This document shows, piece after piece, positions 47,646 to 56,512 of a stretch of 64,000 nt of DNA. A model generated the notes under the pieces. It made no database searches, had not been told where the DNA came from, and saw nothing but the letters and a program-made list of their open reading frames with translations. The position numbers and the translations under genes are program-made. Source of the stretch: Marivita sp. S6314 (GTDB lineage Bacteria > Pseudomonadota > Alphaproteobacteria > Rhodobacterales > Rhodobacteraceae); NCBI RefSeq assembly GCF_023015985.1, contig NZ_JALKAO010000003.1:310001-374000 (forward strand), read 5' to 3'. The stretch's first letter is position 1; each line of letters begins with the position of its first letter.

Positions 47646-48403
47646 TACCGGCCTCCCATCATCTTGACCGCGTGGCGCAGATGCGCGACGGCAACCGGAT
47701 CACTGCCGGCCATTTGCTCAGCGCGCCGTGCTGCGATTGCCATGCTCCGCAACGTGCCTTTCGACACGCCGAATTCCGCCAGTTCGGCAACAAGCGCCTC
47801 GTCTTGCAACAGAGATTTGGCGAAGTCGGTGCATTCCGCGCGGTTCGGCCCCGGCAAGCGCACATTGTGCGTCAACCGGCTCACAAGCGGTTCGAAAGAT
47901 GCCAAACGTTGCGCGCCGCCTTTGCTCATGAAGGTAGGGTTGCCCACCATCACACATCCGAACGCCGGTGCATTTTTGTTGCCAAGCCGTGCCGCGTCAC
48001 CGCGATCATAGAGGCCACGGATTGTCTCAAGGACCCGCCCGCCAAGCTTCTGCGCTTCGTCAACGATCAGCACAACCTTGTCGCCGGTCGGTGTGAACGG
48101 ACGCCCGGACAACAGTGTCCAGACGGCCTCTTCGGCTTCCGCACTGGACGCCGTGTCTGTGTAGTATTGCGTCAGGATCACGCGAAGGAAGGCGTTGATC
48201 TGCCCCGCCACGGTTTCGGTCGCGGTCAGAAAGACCACGCGAACGCCGTCCTCTTCAAGTTCTGCCACGATGCGTTCGAGCGCGAAGCTTTTGCCAATGC
48301 CGACGGAGCCGCGAAGAATGGCCAGACCCGCACAGTCCGCGACCTCCCGGCAAACTGCCGAGAGCATTGCTCCGACACCTGTTTCGATGTTACTGCTTTC
48401 CAT
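47645..48403 (-). CDS. MuB-type AAA ATPase
   Basis: A 252-residue AAA ATPase, the target-selection partner of the MuA transposase. Walker A LRGSVGIGKSFAL and Walker B KVVLIVDEAQKLGG are present. ATG 48403 has AGGGG eight bases upstream, better than the earlier GTG/ATG at 48427/48421. Directly follows the transposase gene. Confidence 0.88.
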   Translation of the reverse strand: MESSNIETGVGAMLSAVCREVADCAGLAILRGSVGIGKSFALERIVAELEEDGVRVVFLTATETVAGQINAFLRVILTQYYTDTASSAEAEEAVWTLLSGRPFTPTGDKVVLIVDEAQKLGGRVLETIRGLYDRGDAARLGNKNAPAFGCVMVGNPTFMSKGGAQRLASFEPLVSRLTHNVRLPGPNRAECTDFAKSLLQDEALVAELAEFGVSKGTLRSMAIAARRAEQMAGSDPVAVAHLRHAVKMMGGR

Positions 48404-48444
48404 GTGTGACGCCCCTTTCATGGTCACGTTGCATTATGAGAGGT

Positions 48445-50517
48445 TCAGCGGTTGCCGCCGCTGGCCTCTCGTTCATTGGCCTTTTTGAAGGCCAGGTATT
48501 CATCCGCTATGTCACGCGCCTCCGCTTCCTGTTGTTCGCGCCATTCTTCTTCCGAGATGGGCGCGGTCAGGAAGCCGCCCTTGTCCAAACCCCCAATCGT
48601 CCAGTTGTCCGGAGCGTTGTGTTGGACAGGCGACATATCAGCCATATCAGACAGGGTTTGTTGCACGTCGACATCGGTGTCGGCCGTCGCCTTGCGGCGC
48701 TCAATCTCAGCCCGTTGGAGACCCACCATTGCCGACTTGCGCTTTGCGCCGTTCGGATCGGTGATGCCGTATACGTCGCTCGTCAGCCAATAGGTGTTTT
48801 CGCCACGACGTAGGATCACCGGCCCGTCCGGGTCGCGATGCGGCACAAGGATCGAGACCTGCTTTTCGCCGATCATTTCCGCCAATATATCCGCCGCATA
48901 CATACGGTTACCGATTTTGACGCCGCCTTGATGCACGTCGCGGCGAACTTCGCGGCTGAATACCAAATCAAACATCTTGTCGTCTTCTGGGTCGATCCGC
49001 TGCGCCTGCCAACTGGTGACCGCCGCTTTCGCTTCGAGCATGGCTTTGGGTGACAGGCCCTTGAGGTCACTGTCGCGACCCTGAGCCGTGCCATTGTATT
49101 GTGCGACGGCAGTGTGCAGGTCTTCGATCAGGCGTTCCGGACCACGGTCGTAAGGAGCTACCAATTTGCCACGCGATTGCAGGCGGGGGTTGAGAAAGCT
49201 GCCGCCATTGTAACCCGGCAAAGCGTTGACGAATTGCTTTTCTATCCTGCCGAACGCGCCTTCCAATCGCGCCTTGCCTTCGGGATGATAGGGGCGACAT
49301 TTGACTAAAGACGGTCCGGCCATGTCTGCCATCGCCGCAAAGCGTGTAACTGCTTCGATCAGGAATTCATACTCGGACCCATGGTCGAGAACGAAGGTTT
49401 CCGGCATTCCGCCATATGGGCATGTCAGCACGTCATAGAGTGACAGGGCCACGTCCTGTTGTGTGATACCTTGACCGGGGCCGGTGATCACAGGCGTGGC
49501 CCAGATATAGCCGCTGGAACAGTCCATCCATGCGATCAACCACGCCTTAACCTTGACCTTGCCCTCAAGAGCGGCCTTCAAAGCGAGTTCACGATACCCG
49601 ATATGCTTGGACGAAAGCGCCTCCGATATCGTTAGATCAACCGTGTGAACGTCGCCCATCAGTACTTCCATGGGGCGTTCGGTCAGACCACGTTTGACGT
49701 GGAATTCGTGCTTGTCGGTATAGGTCTTGTTGTCCGCTTCGAACGCATGAACGGCCTTCATTTCCCGGAAGCGGTTCACATACTTCGCGCTGATTTTGCA
49801 AAGCTTTTCGAGGTCTGCGCGTGGAAGCGACACGCCCGCGTCTTCGGTCAGTTCGCGCAGAATATGAGAGCAAATCTTTTCGACATTGCGGACACTGCGA
49901 CCCTTGCTCAGATAGCCCCGCGCCTTTCGTTCAAGCGCGTCAGCAATCCGGATCATCTCGCCTTCCGGCAACCCGCAGTCACGATCCCAAGCACGGCTGA
50001 TCAGAACCCGACGCTGGCCCTTGTCACTTCGCGCTTTTGGAATGAGCTTCGCGACGTTGGTCTCTGCCGCCGCGATCCAATCATAAAGCGTTCGCTTGGC
50101 GACCGGGGCATATTCGGCACCGACCTTGTGGAAAGGCATGGCCGCAAGCTCTTCGATCACACGTGCCCGCTCTGATGATCTGGGCGGATGCGCCAGCGCC
50201 GGGGCGATGATCCACTGCTTGTCACGCGCAATGGCTATATGCTCGGCTTCAACCGGGTGTCTAACAGGGGCTTTAAGGGCCGTTTCTGGGGTGGTTTCTG
50301 ACAACCCCAAAAGGTCGCGAAGCTCGGGCGAACAGAGGTCAGGTAAGATAACCAGCGACTTGCCACCGGCACCGCCGCGTTGTCCTTCCAATTGTTGGAC
50401 CGGCAACCGATGGCCGCGCCAGGGCTTGCCACCATGAGCTTTTGCAAACGCATGACGCGCGGCGCGGTCGCTGATACCTAATGCCGACGCGAATTGATCG
50501 GGCCTTACGAAGCTCAC
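48445..50517 (-). CDS. MuA-type DDE transposase
   Basis: A 690-residue transposase, close to the 663 of MuA. N-terminal DNA-binding region (VRPDQFASALGISDRAARHAF), then the catalytic core with D289 or D294 (MGDVHTVDL), D378 (VLDHGSEYEF) and E419 (ARLEGAFG). The D-D spacing is larger than in MuA. The C-terminal region would contact MuB. GTG start overlapping the Ner-like stop (GTGA). Confidence 0.93.
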   Translation of the reverse strand: MSFVRPDQFASALGISDRAARHAFAKAHGGKPWRGHRLPVQQLEGQRGGAGGKSLVILPDLCSPELRDLLGLSETTPETALKAPVRHPVEAEHIAIARDKQWIIAPALAHPPRSSERARVIEELAAMPFHKVGAEYAPVAKRTLYDWIAAAETNVAKLIPKARSDKGQRRVLISRAWDRDCGLPEGEMIRIADALERKARGYLSKGRSVRNVEKICSHILRELTEDAGVSLPRADLEKLCKISAKYVNRFREMKAVHAFEADNKTYTDKHEFHVKRGLTERPMEVLMGDVHTVDLTISEALSSKHIGYRELALKAALEGKVKVKAWLIAWMDCSSGYIWATPVITGPGQGITQQDVALSLYDVLTCPYGGMPETFVLDHGSEYEFLIEAVTRFAAMADMAGPSLVKCRPYHPEGKARLEGAFGRIEKQFVNALPGYNGGSFLNPRLQSRGKLVAPYDRGPERLIEDLHTAVAQYNGTAQGRDSDLKGLSPKAMLEAKAAVTSWQAQRIDPEDDKMFDLVFSREVRRDVHQGGVKIGNRMYAADILAEMIGEKQVSILVPHRDPDGPVILRRGENTYWLTSDVYGITDPNGAKRKSAMVGLQRAEIERRKATADTDVDVQQTLSDMADMSPVQHNAPDNWTIGGLDKGGFLTAPISEEEWREQQEAEARDIADEYLAFKKANEREASGGNR

Positions 50518-50711
50518 CGCGTCGCCTCAAGCTTTTCGAGAAAGGCTTTGACTAAGACACGGGCTTTGGGGCCGTCGCGTTTGCCTGCGAGAACCTGACC
50601 GACATGTTGCCGAACAAATCCGTGCTCCTCACAAAAGGCTTTCATTGATGAGCCTCGCCCAACCAGTTCCGCTCTAGCATCTTTCAATAGATCGGGTGAT
50701 GGTGTACGCAT
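50514..50711 (-). CDS. Ner-like small DNA-binding protein
   Basis: A 65-residue protein with a compact helix-turn-helix (SMKAFCEEHGFVRQHVGQVLAGKR). The position just before the transposase matches Ner of Mu, which shuts down early transcription. Divergent from the repressor. Confidence 0.7.
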   Translation of the reverse strand: MRTPSPDLLKDARAELVGRGSSMKAFCEEHGFVRQHVGQVLAGKRDGPKARVLVKAFLEKLEATR

Positions 50712-50731
50712 GGGACGCGACGTGCTCCAAA

Positions 50732-50766
50732 GTGAATACGTTGTTCACAATGAACATATATGTTCA
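50732..50766. promoter_or_regulatory. Repressor operator cluster
   Basis: GTTCACAATGAAC (50743-50755) is an inverted repeat; GTGAA at 50732 pairs with TTCAC at 50744, and TTCACAATG recurs at 50763. It lies between the divergent repressor and Ner-like genes. Confidence 0.55.
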
Positions 50767-50783
50767 CAATGGGACGGTCAACG

Positions 50784-51299
50784 ATGAATGATGCTGACGA
50801 AGTAATTCAACTCCTCAAATCGCGTTTTGGTGTGGAAACAGACAGCGCGTTAGCGTTGCGTTTGAAGGTCAGCCGCAGCACGATAGCGAATTGGCGCAAT
50901 CGGAAGAGTGTCCCTTCTCTTTACCGGCGGATTGCAGATGGTGAAGACGACACGTTCATGTTCGGCGGTGAAATGACTGATATTGAACGGGCTGCGATGC
51001 GGCTTGCGGTGCTGCGGCTTGTTCGAGACTTCGGCGACATAGCCGACGATTACAGAGCGTTTCTCACGAAGTCCCGCCAAGCTTCCGCAAGCGTTCATTT
51101 CTACTACACAAAAGCTGTGCAAGACTTGATGAATGAGATGTCTGCGCGCGGTTCAGAAAGCCCCACGGAGTGTGTCGCGCTTCTGGCCTACAACGAAGTT
51201 TTTTCCGGTGACAGCGAGAAGCCGCTACTTCCGCAAAAGGTTCCGCAATCGGTTGCCGATCTAATAAAAACAATGGGTTACAAACAAGACGACGTGTAA
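50784..51299 (+). CDS. Phage repressor (CI-type helix-turn-helix)
   Basis: A 171-residue regulator, the only plus-strand gene of the element. Helix-turn-helix TDSALALRLKVSRSTIANWRNRKSVPS resembles the bacteriophage CI DNA-binding domain. The C-terminal half is probably for oligomerisation. ATG 50784 chosen (50760 also possible). It would keep the element silent. Confidence 0.8.
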   Translation: MNDADEVIQLLKSRFGVETDSALALRLKVSRSTIANWRNRKSVPSLYRRIADGEDDTFMFGGEMTDIERAAMRLAVLRLVRDFGDIADDYRAFLTKSRQASASVHFYYTKAVQDLMNEMSARGSESPTECVALLAYNEVFSGDSEKPLLPQKVPQSVADLIKTMGYKQDDV

Positions 51300-51360
51300 C
51301 CAATTATTCCGCAACGCAAGTTGCCATCTCACTGAAAAACATTGATAAATCAGCCGCGTG

Positions 51361-51410
51361 AGGTTCCGCAATCACCCCGCGCCCATTGCGGTACAATTGG
51401 TTGCGCTTCA
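51361..51410 (-). repeat. Right end of the element
   Basis: On the reverse strand it reads TGAAGCGCAACCAATT, then GTACCGCAATGGG, mirroring the left end. It ends in CA at 51409-51410 and is followed by ACAG. A further CCGCAAT box lies at 51366-51372. Confidence 0.75.
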
Positions 51411-51744
51411 ACAGAGACAGGGCCTGTCAGAAGGTGTGGTAGGGTTGGCGCGGTGTCGGGCGCGCGGCGGTTGGTGCGCTATCGCTGCATGTTTTTAAGA
51501 TCCGGTAACGCCCCGGCCAAAAACGCGTGACTTATCCACAGTTTGTGGCACTATGCGCGCGGACCACATCAGGTGGACTTCTCCACAACTTATTGAGGTT
51601 ATCCCCGAATTAGCGCTTTACCCAAAGCGTGCGGCCATGCAGCATATGTGGTAGGGGATGAGGAGTAAACCGCAGCCCCTTGAGCAGGCACCGAAGGAAT
51701 GTGGTCAAAAGGCCCCCCTTCGACAGGCATAAGGAGACGGCGGT
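51411..51744. other. Intergenic region right of the element
   Basis: No gene seen. It begins with the other half of the split repeat. It holds a perfect DnaA-box-like TTATCCACA (51532-51540), a near match TTCTCCACA (51579-51587) and GTTATCCCC, plus the promoter and AAGGAG site of the YbjN-like gene. Confidence 0.5.
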
Positions 51745-52245
51745 ATGGCCCTGTCCGAGCAGTATCTTGAAGACGACATTCACCCCATCGATCTGGTTGA
51801 GCACATCGCCGAACACCATGATTGGGATTTTGACCGCATTGCAGAAGATCAGATCGCCATGGCCGTGGAAGGCCAGTGGCGGACCTATTCCATCACGCTG
51901 GCCTGGTCGCCCTATGACGAGACGCTTCGGCTAATTTGTACGTTTGATATGGATCCCCCGGCCGACCGGATGCCCGCGTTGTTCGAGACGCTGAACGAGG
52001 TCAATGACCAATGTTGGGCGGGCGCCTTCACCTACTGGGCCGAAGCCAAGCTGATGGTCTATCGCTATGGGTTGGTGCTTGCCGGAGGCAATGTGGCCAG
52101 CGCAGAGCAGATCGATACCATGATCAATTGTGCAGTGATGAGCGCGGAGCGGTATTATCCGGCGCTGCAGCTGGTGGTCTGGGGCAATCGCACACCGAAG
52201 GACGCGCTTCAGGTCGCCATTGCAGAGGCTTACGGCCGCGCGTAA
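51745..52245 (+). CDS. YbjN domain-containing protein
   Basis: A 166-residue acidic cytoplasmic protein. HPIDLVEHIAEHHDWDFDRI and YSITLAWSPYDETLRLICTFDM fit the YbjN/type III secretion chaperone-like fold. YbjN homologues affect motility and stress responses in E. coli. AAGGAG precedes the ATG. It is followed by proC on the same strand. Confidence 0.82.
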   Translation: MALSEQYLEDDIHPIDLVEHIAEHHDWDFDRIAEDQIAMAVEGQWRTYSITLAWSPYDETLRLICTFDMDPPADRMPALFETLNEVNDQCWAGAFTYWAEAKLMVYRYGLVLAGGNVASAEQIDTMINCAVMSAERYYPALQLVVWGNRTPKDALQVAIAEAYGRA

Positions 52246-52278
52246 CACTGGCCCCCAACGGTTCACGTGGGGGGCATT

Positions 52279-53094
52279 ATGCAGAATTCCGAAATCGCCA
52301 AACGCGGTCTGGTCTTGCTGGGCTGCGGAAAGATGGGGTCGGCCATGCTTGAGGGCTGGCTGGCCGGAGGGTTGCCCGCGACATCGGTTTGGATAAGCGA
52401 TCCCAACCCGTCGGATTGGGTTCAGGCGCAGGGCGTTCATCTGAACGTTGCGTTGCCGGAAAACCCGGCGATTGTCCTGGTGGCGGTCAAGCCCCAGATC
52501 ATGCGCGACGCCCTGCCGACCCTGGCACCTTTGGGCAACGCCGACACGCTGTTCCTGTCAGTGGCGGCCGGGATCACCATAGCAACGTTTGAGGATATGC
52601 TGGGGTCCGACACCCCAGTGATCCGGTCGATCCCGAACACACCGGCGGCCGTGAAACAGGGGATCACCGCGATCATCGGCAATGCGCGTGCCTCTGAATC
52701 GCAGATGCAGATGGCGGAAACCTTGTTGTCGGCGATCGGGCAAACCGTGCGGCTGGAGACCGAAGACCAGATGGATGCGGTCACGGGGCTGTCCGGGTCC
52801 GGTCCGGCCTATGTGTTTCACATGATCGAATGTCTGGCGGCGGCTGGCGAAGCGCAGGGATTGGCCCCTGACCTTGCCATGACACTGGCAAAAGCCACCG
52901 TTGCCGGATCAGGCGCGTTGGCGATGCAGGCCGACGAACCGCCAAGCCAATTGCGGGTCAATGTGACCAGTCCCAACGGCACGACGCAAGCCGGGCTAGA
53001 GGTGCTTATGGACAAGGATACAGGCCTTCCGCCCCTGATGGTGCAAACAATTGATGCCGCCACAAAGCGATCCAGGGAGCTGGCCAATGGCTGA
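52279..53094 (+). CDS. proC: Pyrroline-5-carboxylate reductase
   Basis: A 271-residue NADPH-dependent enzyme that makes proline. LVLLGCGKMGSAMLEGWLAGG (Rossmann), VAVKPQIM and the C-terminal signature ALAMQADEPPSQLRVNVTSPNGTT. A GTG at 52267 is possible, but ATG 52279 gives the standard start. Overlaps the csaA-like gene by eight bases. Confidence 0.95.
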   Translation: MQNSEIAKRGLVLLGCGKMGSAMLEGWLAGGLPATSVWISDPNPSDWVQAQGVHLNVALPENPAIVLVAVKPQIMRDALPTLAPLGNADTLFLSVAAGITIATFEDMLGSDTPVIRSIPNTPAAVKQGITAIIGNARASESQMQMAETLLSAIGQTVRLETEDQMDAVTGLSGSGPAYVFHMIECLAAAGEAQGLAPDLAMTLAKATVAGSGALAMQADEPPSQLRVNVTSPNGTTQAGLEVLMDKDTGLPPLMVQTIDAATKRSRELANG

Positions 53095-53425
53095 GATCAC
53101 GTTCGACGACTTCATGAAGGTCGATATCCGCGTCGGTACCGTGATCAAGGCCGAACCCTTTCCCGAGGCGCGCAAGCCTGCGCTCAAGCTGTGGGTCGAC
53201 TATGGCGATGAGATCGGCGTCAAGAAATCTTCGGCCCAGATCACGGTGCATTATGATGCCGAAACGCTGGTGGGCAAAAAAGTGATGGGCGTTGTGAATT
53301 TCCCGCCCCGCCAGATCGGACCGTTCATGTCCGAAGCACTGGTGCTTGGCTTTGCCGATACCGATGACGCCATTGTGTTGGCTGTCCCTGACAAAGACAC
53401 CCCGAACGGAGCGCGCCTGTGCTGA
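53087..53425 (+). CDS. CsaA-like tRNA-binding protein
   Basis: A 112-residue tRNA-binding OB-fold protein: FDDFMKVDIRVGTVIKAEPFPEARKP and KKVMGVVNFPPRQIGPFMSEALVLG. Export-related CsaA and free tRNA-binding domains are alternatives. Overlaps proC and the next gene, so the three are one operon. Confidence 0.88.
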   Translation: MAEITFDDFMKVDIRVGTVIKAEPFPEARKPALKLWVDYGDEIGVKKSSAQITVHYDAETLVGKKVMGVVNFPPRQIGPFMSEALVLGFADTDDAIVLAVPDKDTPNGARLC

Positions 53426-54372
53426 AGCTGCTGATCACCCGCAATCTGCCCGACACGGTCATCGCCCGGGCGCAAGACCAATTTGATGTCACCTACCGGG
53501 ACAGCCCGGATGTGATGACGTTTGACGAAATGGTGCAAAGCCTGCAGGCGTTCGATCTGGTACTGCCCACGCTCGGCGATCTCTATTCTGCAGATGTGTT
53601 TAAGGCCGCAGGCGCGCCGCGGTGCAAGATGCTTGCCAATTTCGGGGTTGGGTACAATCACATCGATGTGGCCGCGGCTAATCAAGCAGGCGTGAAAGTC
53701 ACCAACACTCCGGGGGCTGTCACGGACGCCACGGCGGATACAGCGTTGACGTTGATGTTGATGACCTGTCGGCGCGCCGGCGAAGGCGAACGCATGCTGC
53801 GCGCGGGACAGTGGCATGGGTGGCATCCGGTGCAGATGCTGGGCTTGCATATGACGGGCAAGACCTTGGGTGTTGTCGGCATGGGGCGCATCGGACAGGC
53901 GATTGCACAGCGCGCGCATTACGGGTTCGACATGCGGATCAAGTACGTGAACCGGTCTGCCAAAGACGTCCCGTTCCCGGCAGAGCGGGTGGACAGCCTT
54001 ACTGATCTTGCCGGACAGGTGGACGTGCTGGTGGTTGCCGTGCCCGGTGGCGGGGCGACGCATCATTTGATCAACGCATCGATGTTTGACGCCATGCAAT
54101 CGCATGCACATTTCATCAACATCGCGCGGGGCGATGTTGTGGACGAAGCCGCGCTGATTGATGCGCTGCAGGCGGGAAAGATCGCCGGTGCGGGGCTCGA
54201 CGTCTACGAATTCGAACCGAAGGTCCCGCAAGCCCTGATCGACATGGAGAACGTCACGCTGCTTCCCCATCTGGGCACGGCTGCGCTCGAGGTGCGCGAG
54301 GATATGGGGAGGATGGCGGTCGATAACCTTGTCGCGTTTGCGCAGGGCGATCCGGTGCCAAACCCGGTTTAA
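53419..54372 (+). CDS. D-2-hydroxyacid dehydrogenase
   Basis: A 317-residue NAD(P)-dependent enzyme: KMLANFGVGYNHIDVAAA, TLGVVGMGRIGQAIAQRA, and the catalytic Arg/Glu/His in INIARGDVVDEAAL, VYEFEPKVPQ and LLPHLGTA. It may act as a glyoxylate/hydroxypyruvate reductase. GTG start within the csaA-like gene. Convergent stop overlap with the small membrane gene. Confidence 0.9.
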   Translation: MLKLLITRNLPDTVIARAQDQFDVTYRDSPDVMTFDEMVQSLQAFDLVLPTLGDLYSADVFKAAGAPRCKMLANFGVGYNHIDVAAANQAGVKVTNTPGAVTDATADTALTLMLMTCRRAGEGERMLRAGQWHGWHPVQMLGLHMTGKTLGVVGMGRIGQAIAQRAHYGFDMRIKYVNRSAKDVPFPAERVDSLTDLAGQVDVLVVAVPGGGATHHLINASMFDAMQSHAHFINIARGDVVDEAALIDALQAGKIAGAGLDVYEFEPKVPQALIDMENVTLLPHLGTAALEVREDMGRMAVDNLVAFAQGDPVPNPV

Positions 54373-54623
54373 ACCTCTTTCGCCCCGGGTTTCGGCATCG
54401 GTGCGGCGTCTGATGCGCTGCGGTCCGGGGACCATTCGGGGTCACGCCGCTTGATGCGCTGCGACACGATGAATGCGCTGGGCCAGGCCAGAAGAAATCC
54501 GATGATTGCAGAGCCACCGATCACCCACCAGTTATAGTAGCCAAGCGTGAACGCGGTGGTGATGAGGGCACCAGTGATCAACGCGCCGCTCATGAGTGTC
54601 AGAATAATGGATAGACGGTCCAT
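54369..54623 (-). CDS. Small two-helix membrane protein
   Basis: An 84-residue protein with two membrane helices (about 3-25 and 32-52) and a basic SQRIKRRDPEWSP tail. AAGGAGG lies seven bases before the ATG. Family unclear, possibly DUF2798-like. Convergent with the dehydrogenase. Confidence 0.7.
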   Translation of the reverse strand: MDRLSIILTLMSGALITGALITTAFTLGYYNWWVIGGSAIIGFLLAWPSAFIVSQRIKRRDPEWSPDRSASDAAPMPKPGAKEV

Positions 54624-54746
54624 AATAAGCCTCCTTCCACCAACCAACGCGCGCTTGCGGGGCAGGGTTCCGAAAGTCGCGTAGCGTCGCGCTTGACCCC
54701 GCGTTCCAGATCAAGTGTGGTCACGTGCACCAAAGCGGAGCGCAGC

Positions 54747-55865
54747 ATGATCCAGCCAGCCATCACCGGAAGCGGTGTTTTCACGCCAGAGAGCATCATC
54801 ACCAATGATGAATTGGTGGTCGCCTTTAATGCCTATGCAGATCGTGTGAACGCCGAAAACGCCGATGCGATTGCCGCGGGCGACATGGACGCCGTGCCGC
54901 AGTCCAGTGCCGAGTTTATCGTCAACGCGTCAGGGATCGAGCAGCGCTATGTGATGGACAAAGAGGGTGTTCTGGACCCGACCCGCATGTTCCCGCGCCT
55001 TGATGCGCGCCCCGATGATGCGCCGTCGATCATGGCGGAGATGGCCGTCGATGCGATCACCAAAGCGCTGAAGCAGGCCGGGCGCGACGCGTCCGAGATT
55101 GATCTGGTGATCTGTGCGGCGTCCAATCACGAACGGGCCTATCCGGCGGTGGCGGTCGAAATTCAGAAGCTGATCGGGGCAGGGGGCTTTGCCTTTGACA
55201 TGAATGTCGCATGTTCGTCTGCCACGTTCGGCATTCAGGCGGCGGCAGACATGGTGCGGTCCGGGTCAGTTAAGTGCGCGATTGTCGTGAACCCCGAGAT
55301 CTGTTCGGCGCATCTGGAATGGCGCGACCGGGATTGTCATTTCATCTTTGGCGATGTGGCCACGGCTGTGGTGATCGAACCCGATGCCAACGCCCAAGGC
55401 GCGCATTTCACCATCCACGGCACCCGCTGCGCGACCGAGTATTCCAACAACATCCGCAACAACAATGGTTTCCTGCGCCGCACCCGTGACCAGATGGAAG
55501 ATCGCCGCGATATGCAGTTCATGCAGAACGGGCGCAAAGTGTTCAAAGAGGTGCTGCCGATGGTGTCGGCGCATATCCTTGGGCATCTGGAGGAGATCGA
55601 TTGGACCGCAGACAGCCTCAAGCGGCTTTGGCTGCATCAGGCCAACAAAACGATGAACGACTTCATCGGCAAAAAAGTTTTGGGTCGCACGCCCGAGCCG
55701 GGCGAACAGCCGAACATCCTGCAGGACTATGCCAACACGTCATCCGCCGGGTCGATCATCGCGTTTTCGAAGTATTCAGAAGATCTGAAACCGGGTGACC
55801 GGGGCGTGATCTGTTCCTTCGGGGCGGGATATTCGGTGGGATCGGTCTTGATCGAACGCGCCTGA
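54747..55865 (+). CDS. Beta-ketoacyl-ACP synthase III family protein
   Basis: A 372-residue thiolase-fold enzyme. The catalytic triad is visible: Cys in FDMNVACSSATFG, His in WLHQANKTMND and Asn in QDYANTSSAGSII. It is longer than FabH (about 320) through an inserted segment near residues 40-60 and one near 250. It probably makes a specialised acyl or ketide rather than priming general fatty-acid synthesis. Confidence 0.87.
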   Translation: MIQPAITGSGVFTPESIITNDELVVAFNAYADRVNAENADAIAAGDMDAVPQSSAEFIVNASGIEQRYVMDKEGVLDPTRMFPRLDARPDDAPSIMAEMAVDAITKALKQAGRDASEIDLVICAASNHERAYPAVAVEIQKLIGAGGFAFDMNVACSSATFGIQAAADMVRSGSVKCAIVVNPEICSAHLEWRDRDCHFIFGDVATAVVIEPDANAQGAHFTIHGTRCATEYSNNIRNNNGFLRRTRDQMEDRRDMQFMQNGRKVFKEVLPMVSAHILGHLEEIDWTADSLKRLWLHQANKTMNDFIGKKVLGRTPEPGEQPNILQDYANTSSAGSIIAFSKYSEDLKPGDRGVICSFGAGYSVGSVLIERA

Positions 55866-55883
55866 GCGGTTTCGAAACCGAAA

Positions 55884-55907
55884 AAAGGGGCCGATTGGCC
55901 CCTTTTT
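55884..55907. terminator. Bidirectional terminator
   Basis: AAAGGGGCC-GATT-GGCCCCTTT with A/T runs on both sides, 18 bases after the KAS III-like stop and before the convergent PRC-barrel gene. Confidence 0.85.
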
Positions 55908-55926
55908 GGAAAGACTGACGCGTGGA

Positions 55927-56382
55927 TCAGTTCCACCAGCCTTCATCGACTTCGCGCAGCTCTTCCAGCTGTTCTTCGCTCATCCGTGTCACAAATGCGT
56001 ATGTCTCATCGTCAACAGCGACGAGGTTCACATCTTCGACGGACAGCACGACATGCTTGTCGCCGATATCAAGAAACCCGCCGATTTCGGCAACGATGCC
56101 GACCATCTGGCCACTCTTGTTCAGTACAATATCTTCGATCTCGCCGATATCGTTCCAGTTATCACCAAGGCCGTTGTGAACAAAATCCATGTTCCAGCCT
56201 TCATCATTGGCTTCGTTCATCGTGTAGATGGTGCCACCGGTGATATCGCGGGTGCGGATCAGGTCCGCCTGGCTTTCCGCCATCGCGTTGGTCGAGTAGT
56301 CCATCATCTTCGTGGTCTCTTGTGCCCATGCGCCGGTTGTGGCGAGTGTCAGGGCGAGCGCGCTTGCAAACATCTTGGTCAT
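55927..56382 (-). CDS. Exported PRC-barrel domain protein
   Basis: A 151-residue protein with a signal peptide (MTKMFASALALTLATTGAWA). The C-terminal NWNDIGEIEDIVLNKSGQMVGIVAEIGGFL is a PRC-barrel-like core. Periplasmic; role unknown. AAGGAGG before the ATG at 56382. Confidence 0.82.
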   Translation of the reverse strand: MTKMFASALALTLATTGAWAQETTKMMDYSTNAMAESQADLIRTRDITGGTIYTMNEANDEGWNMDFVHNGLGDNWNDIGEIEDIVLNKSGQMVGIVAEIGGFLDIGDKHVVLSVEDVNLVAVDDETYAFVTRMSEEQLEELREVDEGWWN

Positions 56383-56512
56383 GATGTCCTCCTTGTTTGT
56401 ATTTCCGATGGTTAAACAACCCGTCGCGCGCAGGGACGTTCCAACAAATATTTTTCGATCTCGACGGAACTTTTTCGATATTTTCGGCAAGACCGAACGG
56501 GCGTGGCAGCCG

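Larger units (their letters stand above)
43150..51410 (-). mobile_element. Compact Mu-like transposable element (about 8.26 kb)
   Basis: Bounded by inverted ends that begin TG on both sides (TGTAGTGCAACCAATT left; TGAAGCGCAACCAATT on the reverse strand of the right end) and flanked by ACAG direct repeats (AACAG if the last A is assigned to the target). It contains repressor, Ner-like, MuA, MuB, GemA, major head, decoration, protease/scaffold and Mor-like genes. It lacks terminase, portal, tail and lysis genes. Complete Mu-like phages are 35-40 kb, so this is either an internally deleted prophage or a natural miniature element. All ORFs are intact. Confidence 0.85.

Noticed and set aside
51411..51744. 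Chromosomal origin of replication
   Set aside because: One good DnaA box and one near match are not enough, and no origin-linked genes (dnaA, parAB, gidA) are nearby.
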